A stretch of 28,430 nt of DNA from Saccoglossus kowalevskii. Its lineage: Eukaryota > Hemichordata > Enteropneusta > Harrimaniidae. This document shows, piece after piece, positions 21,042-28,430 of the stretch (within the stretch, counting starts at the first letter, position 1; the number at the start of each line of letters is the position of its first letter). The position numbers and the translations under genes are program-made. The DNA lies in NCBI RefSeq assembly GCF_000003605.2, contig NW_003136512.1, forward strand, positions 1 through 28,430. The letters run 5' to 3'. Below the pieces are notes generated by a model. That model had not been told where the DNA came from and did no database searches. It worked only from the letters and a program-made list of their open reading frames with translations.

Positions 21042-21772
21042 GTTAAGTCTTTTAGTATGTACACAGTGGTGTGTCAGTTAATATGTTAAGTCTATTAGTG
21101 TGTACACAGTGGTGTGCCAGTTAATATGTTAAGTCTTTTAGTATGTACACAGTGGTGTGCCAGTTAATATGTTAAGTCTTTTAGTATGTACACAGTGGTG
21201 TGCCAGTTAATATGTTAAGTCTTTTAGTATGTACACAGTGGTGTGCCAGTTAATATGTTGAGTCTTTTAGTGTGTGCACAGTGGCGTGCCAGTTAATATG
21301 TTAAGTCTTTTAGTATGTACACAGTGGTGTGCCAGTTAATATGTTAAGTCTTTTAGTATGTACACAGTGGTGTGCCAGTTAATATGTTGAGTCTTTTAGT
21401 GTGTGCACAGTGGCGTGCCAGTTAATATGTTAAGTCTATTAGTGTGTACACAGTGGTGTGCCAGTTAATATGTTAAGTCTATTAGTATGTACACAGTGGT
21501 GTGCCAGTTAATATGTCAAGTCTTTTAGTATGTACACAGTGGTGTGCCAGTTAATATGTTGAGTCTTTTAGTGTGTGCACAGTGGTGTGCCAGTTAATAT
21601 GTTAAGTCTTTTAGTATGTACACAGTGGTGTGCCAGTTAATATGTTAAGTCTTTTAGTATGTACACAGTGGTGTGTCAGTTAATATGTTAAGTCTATTAG
21701 TGTGTACACAGTGGTGTGCCAGTTAATATGTTAAGTCTTTTAGTATGTACACAGTGGTGTGCCAGTTAATAT

Positions 21773-21860
21773 GTTAAAGTCTTTTAGTATGTACACAGTG
21801 GTGTGCCAGTTAATATGTCAAGTCTTTTAGTATGTACACAGTGGCGTGCTCAGTTAATAT
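21773..21860 (+). repeat. Two consecutive 44-bp monomers
   Basis: The copy at 21773 starts GTTAAAG (one extra A) and the next, at 21817, has GCTCAGTT (one extra T or C). Length-variant copies are rare here and two in a row is unusual; N follows at 21861. Confidence 0.93.
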
Positions 21861-22418
21861 GTTGAGTCTTTTAGTGTGTGCACAGTTGTGTGTCAGTTAA
21901 TATGTTAAGTCTTTTAGTATGTACACAGCGGTGTGCCAGTTAATATGTCAAGTCGTTTAGTATGTACACAGTGGTGTGCCAGTTAATATGTTAAGTCTTT
22001 TAGTATGTACACAGTGGTGTGCCAGTTAATATGTCAAGTCTTTTAGTGTGTACACAGTGGTGTGCCAGTTAATATGTCAAGTCTTTTAGTATGTACACAG
22101 TGATGTGCCAGTTAATATGTTAAGTCTTTTAGTATGTACATAGTGGTGTGCCACTTAATATGTTAAGTCTTTGAGTGTGCACACAGTTTTGTTCCAGTTA
22201 ATATGTTAAGTCTTTTAGTGTGTACACAGTGGTGTGCCACTTAATATGTTAAGTCTTTTAGTATGTACACAGTAGCATGCCAGTTAATATGTTAAGTCTT
22301 TTAGTATGTACACAGTAGCATGCCAGTTAATATGTTAAGTCTTTTAGTGTGCACACAGTTTTGTGCCGTTAATATGTTAAGTCTTTTAGTGTGTACACAG
22401 TGGTATGCCAGTTAATAT
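21817..22418 (+). repeat. Segmental copy, partner of 22934-23535
   Basis: Fourteen monomers from a GGCG copy through N, O, the marker copies GTGATGTGCC and TACATAG, and F-G-H-H-I-J match at an offset of 1,116 to 1,117 bp. GTCGTTTAG at 21947 faces GTCTTTTAG at 23063. The partner lacks H-K afterwards. Confidence 0.92.
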
Positions 22419-22504
22419 GTTAAGTCTTTTAGTATGTACACAGTAGCATGCCAGTTAATATATTAAGTTTTTGAGTGTGCACACAGTTTTGTGCCAGTTA
22501 ATAT
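22162..22504 (+). repeat. Cassette 2 copy (F-G-H-H-I-J-H-K)
   Basis: Full copy preceded by two marker monomers, GTGATGTGCC and TACATAGTGGTGTGCCACTT, that also precede the truncated copy at 23278. Here F follows a GCCACTT (G-like) end rather than a CTATT monomer. Confidence 0.95.
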
Positions 22505-22933
22505 GTTAAGTCTTTTAGTGTGTACACAGTGGTGTGCCAGTTAATATGTCAAGTCTTTTATTATGTACACAGTGGTGTGCCAGTTAATATGTTAAGTCTT
22601 TTAGTGTGTACACAGTGGTGTGCCAGTTAATATGTCAAGTCTTTTAGTATGTACACAGTGGTGTGCCAGTTAATATGTCAAGCATTTAGTATGTACACAG
22701 TGGTGTGCCAGTTAATATGTTAAGTCTTTTAGTGTGTACACAGTAGCATGCCAGTTAATATGTTAAGTCTTTTAGTGTGCACACAGTTTTGTGCCAGTTA
22801 ATATGTTAAGTCTTTTAGTGTGTACACAGTGGTGTGCCAGTTAATATGTCAAGTCTTTTAGTATGTACACAGTGGTGTGCCAGTTAATATGTTAAGTCTT
22901 TTAGTGTGTACACAGTGGTGTGCCAGTTAATAT

Positions 22934-23535
22934 GTCAAGTCTTTTAGTATGTACACAGTGGCGTGCCAGTTAATATGTTGAGTCTTTTAGTGTGTGCACA
23001 GTTGTGTGTCAGTTAATATGTTAAGTCTTTTAGTATGTACACAGCGGTGTGCCAGTTAATATGTCAAGTCTTTTAGTATGTACACAGTGGTGTGCCAGTT
23101 AATATGTTAAGTCTTTTAGTATGTACACAGTGGTGTGCCAGTTAATATGTCAAGTCTTTTAGTGTGTACACAGTGGTGTGCCAGTTAATATGTCAAGTCT
23201 TTTAGTATGTACACAGTGATGTGCCAGTTAATATGTTAAGTCTTTTAGTATGTACATAGTGGTGTGCCACTTAATATGTTAAGTCTTTGAGTGTGCACAC
23301 AGTTTTGTTCCAGTTAATATGTTAAGTCTTTTAGTGTGTACACAGTGGTGTGCCACTTAATATGTTAAGTCTTTTAGTATGTACACAGTAGCATGCCAGT
23401 TAATATGTTAAGTCTTTTAGTATGTACACAGTAGCATGCCAGTTAATATGTTAAGTCTTTTAGTGTGCACACAGTTTTGTGCCGTTAATATGTTTAAGTC
23501 TTTTAGTGTGTACACAGTGGTATGCCAGTTAATAT
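22934..23535 (+). repeat. Segmental copy, partner of 21817-22418
   Basis: Second copy of the 602-bp block; the markers GTGATGTGCC (near 23217) and TACATAG (near 23257) repeat those near 22101 and 22138. Between the two copies lie H, K, L, M and following monomers (22419-22933). Confidence 0.92.
23278..23535 (+). repeat. Truncated cassette 2 (F-G-H-H-I-J only)
   Basis: F 23278, G 23321, H 23364, H 23407, I 23450 and J 23492. J is 44 bp because of one extra T (GTTTAAG at 23492). The expected H and K are missing; at 23536 the array switches to a GTCAAG run matching 17919 onward, so this is a breakpoint. Confidence 0.93.
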
Positions 23536-24307
23536 GTCAAGTCTTTTAGTATGTACACAGTGGTGTGCCAGTTAATATGTTAAGTCTTTAGTGTGTACAC
23601 AGTGGTGTGCCAGTTAATATGTCAAGTCTTTTAGTATGTACACAGTGGCGTGCCAGTTAATATGTTGAGTCTTTTAGTATGTACACAGTGGTGTGCCAGT
23701 TAATATGTTAAGTCTTTTAGTATGTACACAGTGGTGTGCCATTTAATATATTAAGTCTTTTAGTATGTACACAGTGGTGTGCCATTTAATATATTAAGTC
23801 TTTTAGTATGTACACAGTGGTGTGCCAGTTAATATGTTAAGTCTTTTAGTGTGCACACAGTTTGTGCCAGTTAATATGTTAAGTCTTTTAGTATGTACAC
23901 AGTGGTGTGCCAGTTAATATGTCAAGTCTTTTAGTGTGTACACAGTGGTGTGCCAGTTAATATGTCAAGTCTTTCAGTATGTACACAGTGGTGTGCCAGT
24001 TAATATGTCAAGTCTTTTAGTGTGTACACAGTAGCATGCCAGTTAATATGTTAAGTCTTTTAGTGTGCACACCGTTTTGTGCCAGTTAATATGTTAAGTC
24101 TTTTAGTGTGTACACAGTGGTGTGCCAGTTAATATGTCAAGTCTTTTAGTATGTACACAGTGGTGTGCCAGTTAATATGTTAAGTCTTTTAGTGTGTACA
24201 CAGTGGTGTGCCAGTTAATATGTCAAGTCTTTTAGTATGTACACAGTGGCGTGCCAGTTAATATGTTGAGTCTTTTAGTGTGTGCACAGTTGTGTGTCAG
24301 TTAATAT
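23536..24307 (+). repeat. Segmental copy related to 17919-18648 and 27749-28430
   Basis: Third member of a triplicated module. After X at 23664 it has A 23707 and two ATTAAG copies (23750 and 23793, both after GCCATTTAATAT), where the 17.9-kb copy has A plus one ATTAAG and the 27.7-kb copy has one ATTAAG and no A. The copy at 23579 is 42 bp (TCTTTAG). The region from 23836 matches 18177-18992 on to 24651. Confidence 0.91.
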
Positions 24308-24651
24308 GTTAAGTCTTTTAGTATGTACACAGCGGTGTGCCAGTTAATATGTCAAGTCTTTTAGTATGTACACAGTGGTGTGCCAGTTAATATGTTAAGT
24401 CTTTTAGTATGTACACAGTGGTGTGCCAGTTAATATGTCAAGTCTTTTAGTGTGTACACAGTGGTGTGCCAGTTAATATGTCAAGTCTTTTAGTATGTAC
24501 ACAGTGGTGTGCCAGTTAATATGTCAAGTCTTTTAGTATGTACACAGTGGTGTGCCAGTTAATATGTTGAGTCTTTTAGTGTGTGCACAGTGGTGTGCCA
24601 GTTAATATGTTAAGTCTTTTAGTATGTACACAGTGGTGTGCCAGTTAATAT
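23921..24651 (+). repeat. Segmental copy, partner of 24781-25511
   Basis: Seventeen monomers match 24781-25511 at an offset of exactly 860 bp (20 monomers), N 24265 facing N 25125. The first copy of the partner starts GACAAG and this one GTCAAG; the CACACCG at 24050 here is CACACAG in the partner. Confidence 0.9.
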
Positions 24652-24694
24652 GTTGAGTCTTTTAGTATGTACACAGTGGTGTGCCAGTTAATAT

Positions 24695-26715
24695 GTCAAG
24701 TCTTTTAGTATGTACACAGTGGTGTGCCAGTTAATATGTTAAGTCTTTTAGTATGTACACAGTGGTGTGCCAGTTAATATGACAAGTCTTTTAGTGTGTA
24801 CACAGTGGTGTGCCAGTTAATATGTCAAGTCTTTCAGTATGTACACAGTGGTGTGCCAGTTAATATGTCAAGTCTTTTAGTGTGTACACAGTAGCATGCC
24901 AGTTAATATGTTAAGTCTTTTAGTGTGCACACAGTTTTGTGCCAGTTAATATGTTAAGTCTTTTAGTGTGTACACAGTGGTGTGCCAGTTAATATGTCAA
25001 GTCTTTTAGTATGTACACAGTGGTGTGCCAGTTAATATGTTAAGTCTTTTAGTGTGTACACAGTGGTGTGCCAGTTAATATGTCAAGTCTTTTAGTATGT
25101 ACACAGTGGCGTGCCAGTTAATATGTTGAGTCTTTTAGTGTGTGCACAGTTGTGTGTCAGTTAATATGTTAAGTCTTTTAGTATGTACACAGCGGTGTGC
25201 CAGTTAATATGTCAAGTCTTTTAGTATGTACACAGTGGTGTGCCAGTTAATATGTTAAGTCTTTTAGTATGTACACAGTGGTGTGCCAGTTAATATGTCA
25301 AGTCTTTTAGTGTGTACACAGTGGTGTGCCAGTTAATATGTCAAGTCTTTTAGTATGTACACAGTGGTGTGCCAGTTAATATGTCAAGTCTTTTAGTATG
25401 TACACAGTGGTGTGCCAGTTAATATGTTGAGTCTTTTAGTGTGTGCACAGTGGTGTGCCAGTTAATATGTTAAGTCTTTTAGTATGTACACAGTGGTGTG
25501 CCAGTTAATATGTCAAGTCTTTTAGTGTGTACACAGTGGTGTGTCAGTTAATATGTTAAGTCTATTAGTGTGTACACAGTGGTGTGCCAGTTAATATGTT
25601 ATATCTTTTAGTATGTACACAGTGGTGTGCCAGTTAATATGTTAAGTCTTTTAGTATGTACACAGTGGTGTGCCAGTTAATATGTTAAGTCTTTTAGTAT
25701 GTACACAGTGGTGTGCCAGTTAATATGTTGAGTCTTTTAGTATGTACACAGTGGTGTGCCAGTTAATATGTTAAGTCTTTTAGTATGTACACAGTGGTGT
25801 GCCAGTTAATATGTCAAGTCTTTTAGTGTGTACACAGTGGTGTGCCAGTTAATATGTCAAGTCTTTCAGTATGTACACAGTGGTGTGCCAGTTAATATGT
25901 CAAGTCTTTTAGTGTGTACACAGTAGCATGCCAGTTAATATGTTAAGTCTTTTAGTGTGCACACAGTTTTGTGCCAGTTAATATGTTAAGTCTTTTAGTG
26001 TGTACACAGTGGTGTGCCAGTTAATATGTCAAGTCTTTTAGTATGTACACAGTGGTGTGCCAGTTAATATGTTAAGTCTTTTAGTGTGTACACAGTGATG
26101 TGCCAGTTAATATGTCAAGTCTTTTAGTATGTACACAGTGGCGTGCCAGTTAATATGTTGAGTCTTTTAGTGTGTGCACAGTTGTGTGTCAGTTAATATG
26201 TTAAGTCTTTTAGTATGTACACAGCGGTGTGCCAGTTAATATGTCAAGTCTTTTAGTATGTACACAGTGGTGTGCCAGTTAATATGTTAAGTCTTTTAGT
26301 ATGTACACAGTGGTGTGCCAGTTAATATGTCAAGTCTTTTAGTGTGTACACAGTGGTGTGCCAGTTAATATGTCAAGTCTTTTAGTATGTACACAGTGGT
26401 GTGCCAGTTAATATGTCAAGTCTTTTAGTATGTACACAGTGGTGTGCCAGTTAATATGTTGAGTCTTTTAGTGTGTGCACAGTGGTGTGCCAGTTAATAT
26501 GTTAAGTCTTTTAGTATGTACACAGTGGTGTGCCAGTTAATATGTTAAGTCTTTTAGTATGTACACAGTGGTGTGTCAGTTAATATGTTAAGTCTATTAG
26601 TGTGTACACAGTGGTGTGCCAGTTAATATGTTAAGTCTTTTAGTATGTACACAGTGGTGTGCCAGTTAATATGTTAAGTCTTTTAGTATGTACACAGTGG
26701 TGTGCCAGTTAATAT
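24695..26715 (+). repeat. Largest segmental copy, partner of 9499-11519
   Basis: Second member of the 2.0-kb pair. Its own left half is in turn a duplicate of 23921-24651 at 860 bp (20 monomers), so this copy lies in a region with two nested duplication events. Confidence 0.93.
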
Positions 26716-27489
26716 GTTAAGTCTTTTAGTATGTACACAGTGGTGTGCCAGTTAATATGTTGAGTCTTTTAGTGTGTGCACAGTGGCGTGCCAGTTAATA
26801 TGTTAAGTCTTTTAGTATGTACACAGTGGTGTGCCAGTTAATATGTTAAGTCTTTTAGTATGTACACAGTGGTGTGCCAGTTAATATGTTGAGTCTTTTA
26901 GTGTGTGCACAGTGGCGTGCCAGTTAATATGTTAAGTCTATTAGTGTGTACACAGTGGTGTGCCAGTTAATATGTTAAGTCTATTAGTATGTACACAGTG
27001 GTGTGTCAGTTAATATGTTAAGTCTATTAGCGTGTACACAGTGGTGTGACAGTTAATATGTTGAGTCTTTTAGTGTGTGCACAGTGGTGTGCCAGTTAAT
27101 ATGTTAAGTCTTTTAGTATGTACACAGTGGTGTGCCAGTTAATATGTTAAGTCTTTTAATATGTACACAGTGGCGTGCCAGTTAATATGTTAAGTCTATT
27201 AGTGTGTACACAGTGGTGTGCCAGTTAATATGTTAAGTCTTTTAGTATGTACACAGTGGTGTGCCAGTTAATATGTTGAGTCTTTTAGTGTGTGCACAGT
27301 GGCGTGCCAGTTAATATGTTAAGTCTATTAGTGTGTACACAGTGGTGTGCCAGTTAATATGTTAAGTCTATTAGTATGTACACAGTGGTGTGCCAGTTAA
27401 TATGTTAAGTCTTTTAGTATGTACACAGTGGTGTGCCAGTTAATATGTTAAGTCTATTAGCGTGTACACAGTGGTGTGACAGTTAATAT

Positions 27490-27575
27490 GTTAAGTCTTT
27501 GAGTGTGCACACAGTGTTGTTCCAGTTAATATGTTAAGTCTTTTAGTGTGTACACAGTGGTGTGCCACTTAATAT
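27490..27575 (+). repeat. Cassette 2 remnant (F-G only)
   Basis: An F copy with GTGTTGTTCC instead of GTTTTGTTCC, followed by G (GCCACTT). It follows E at 27447 directly, skipping the two CTATT monomers seen elsewhere, and is followed by A and then the block matching 17790 onward. Both flanks are therefore rearranged. Confidence 0.9.
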
Positions 27576-27618
27576 GTTAAGTCTTTTAGTATGTACACAG
27601 TGGTGTGCCAGTTAATAT

Positions 27619-28430
27619 GTTAAGTCTTTTTAGTGTGTACACAGTAGCATGCCAGTTAATATGTTAAGTCTTTTAGTGTGCACACAGTTTTGTGCCAGTT
27701 AATGTGTTAAGTCTTTTAGTGTGTACACAGTGGTGTGCCAGTTAATATGTCAAGTCTTTTAGTATGTACACAGTGGTGTGCCAGTTAATATGTTAAGTCT
27801 TTTAGTGTGTACACAGTGGTGTGCCAGTTAATATGTCAAGTCTTTTAGTATGTACACAGTGGCGTGCCAGTTAATATGTTGAGTCTTTTAGTATGTACAC
27901 AGTGGTGTGCCAGTTAATATATTAAGTCTTTTAGTATGTACACAGTGGTGTGCCAGTTAATATGTTAAGTCTTTTAGTGTGCACACAGTTTGTGCCAGTT
28001 AATATGTTAAGTCTTTTAGTATGTACACAGTGGTGTGCCAGTTAATATGTCAAGTCTTTTAGTGTGTACACAGTGGTGTGCCAGTTAATATGTCAAGTCT
28101 TTCAGTATGTACACAGTGGTGTGCCAGTTAATATGTCAAGTCTTTTAGTGTGTACACAGTAGCATGCCAGTTAATATGTTAAGTCTTTTAGTGTGCACAC
28201 CGTTTTGTGCCAGTTAATATGTTAAGTCTTTTAGTGTGTACACAGTGGTGTGCCAGTTAATATGTCAAGTCTTTTAGTATGTACACAGTGGTGTGCCAGT
28301 TAATATGTTAAGTCTTTTAGTGTGTACACAGTGGTGTGCCAGTTAATATGTCAAGTCTTTTAGTATGTACACAGTGGCGTGCCAGTTAATATGTTGAGTC
28401 TTTTAGTGTGTGCACAGTTGTGTGTCAGTG
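27619..28430 (+). repeat. Segmental copy, partner of 17790-18649, cut by window end
   Basis: Begins with a 44-bp H-like copy (TCTTTTTAG, one extra T) and follows the 17.8-kb block to the last base. The final partial copy, N at 28393, is 38 bases long and ends CAGTG where CAGTT is expected; one base is too little to call an array edge. Confidence 0.92.

Larger units (their letters stand above)
1..28430. repeat. 43-bp tandem satellite array, whole window
   Basis: Head-to-tail 43-bp monomers fill the window from first to last base, all in the same orientation. Monomer phase used here: GTTAAG at 1-6, TCTTTTAG at 7-14, TGTACA at 17-22, CAGTGGTGTGCC at 23-34 and TTAATAT at 37-43. I count 661 complete copies and a partial one. 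The consensus has about 35% GC and is strand-asymmetric (17 T, 11 A, 10 G, 5 C). Most differences between copies are substitutions at a few fixed sites: 3 T/C, 4 A/G, 10 T/A, 16 A/G, 20 A/G, 27 G/A, 29 T/C and 33 C/T/A. No open frame, RNA gene, mobile element or non-satellite stretch of even 50 bp was seen. The family is not one I recognise; a eukaryotic satellite is the natural reading. Some strand must be chosen for a name, but no transcription direction is implied. Confidence 0.98.

Noticed and set aside
1-28430. CRISPR array
   Set aside because: The 43-bp units abut with no unique spacers between them, and there are more than 660 of them; this is a satellite, not repeat-spacer DNA.
1-28430. 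Protein-coding tandem repeat (for example a repetitive surface or structural protein)
   Set aside because: Stops are present in every monomer on both strands and rotate through all frames because 43 is not a multiple of 3. Open stretches cannot exceed about 130 bases unless indels fall just right.
1-28430. Telomeric or telomere-like repeat
   Set aside because: The GT bias suggested it, but there is no TTAGGG, TTTAGGG or similar short unit; the 43-bp monomer is complex. A subtelomeric location remains possible.
1-28430. CENP-B box (centromeric binding motif)
   Set aside because: The motif needs two CG dinucleotides in a set spacing with a GGG end. No monomer type has CGGG or two suitably spaced CGs.
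1-28430. Splice or recursive splice signals (TCTTTTAG followed by GTATGT)
   Set aside because: The pattern occurs in nearly every monomer as a by-product of the consensus. The AG and GT share the same G, so it is not a proper AG-GT site, and there is no exon to join.
1-28430. Nuclear-receptor-like element in TGTACACAGTGGTG
   Set aside because: It has only a loose similarity to a 15-base inverted-repeat response element; the second half-site lacks the required TGT at the right spacing in the consensus.
28393-28430. Array edge at the window end (last bases CAGTG instead of CAGTT)
   Set aside because: One mismatching final base cannot separate an edge from a substitution or a sequence-end artefact.
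1-28430. Mobile element or helitron carrying the tandem repeat
   Set aside because: No terminal inverted repeats, target duplications, transposase frame or hairpin end was seen; the array fills the window, so any carrier would lie outside it.

Overview
The whole 28,430-base window is one uninterrupted tandem satellite array. The monomer is 43 bp, repeats head-to-tail in a single orientation, and has no spacer, unique sequence or inserted element. By hand, the window holds 661 complete monomers plus a 38-base partial copy. My list of length-variant monomers sums to -31 bases, and 661 x 43 - 31 = 28,392, which is exactly where the last partial copy begins at 28,393.

There is no gene. Every monomer carries TAA on the + strand and the complementary TTA (a TAA on the - strand) in its AGTTAAT segment. 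Because 43 leaves remainder 1 on division by 3, these stops rotate through all frames every three monomers, so neither strand can hold an open frame much beyond about 40 codons. I see no tRNA or rRNA, no transposon ends, and no CRISPR structure (there are no spacers). An array this long and GT-rich, with higher-order organisation, points to a eukaryotic nuclear genome (centromeric, pericentromeric, subtelomeric or other heterochromatin). I do not recognise the satellite family and cannot name a species. The pattern of CpG-to-TpG/CpA variants suggests, but does not prove, germline CpG methylation.

The information lies in the order of monomer variants. I use these letters. A is the consensus. 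B has GTTGAG plus GTGTGTGCAC. C, D and E carry CTATT and end GCC, GTC and GAC. X has GTTGAG plus GTATG. F has TTTGAG with GTTTTGTTCC. G ends GCCACTT. H has AGTAGCATGCC. I is 42 bp with GTGCACAC and GCCGTT. J has GGTATGCC. K begins ATTAAG with TTTTTGAG. L has TTATTATG. M is 42 bp with GTCAAGCATTTAG. N has CAGTTGTGTGTC. O has CAGCGG.

Four multi-monomer cassettes recur: (1) B-C-A-X-B-C-D-E, (2) F-G-H-H-I-J-H-K, (3) a GTCAAG/L/M/H-like run, and (4) an 11-monomer N-O core. They often follow one another in that order. They are not in one clean higher-order period. The array is a mosaic of segmental copies of 0.2 to 2.0 kb, almost all joined in monomer register. The clearest pairs are 88-1979 with 14783-16674, 9499-11519 with 24695-26715, 5633-6663 with 8253-9283, 6578-7650 with 16675-17747, 10574-11820 with 18219-19465, 2281-3095 with 3526-4342, and 12207-13064 with 13194-14051. 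Position 16675 is a visible junction where one source block stops and another begins. The pattern fits repeated unequal exchange and in-register amplification. Both array edges lie outside the window.
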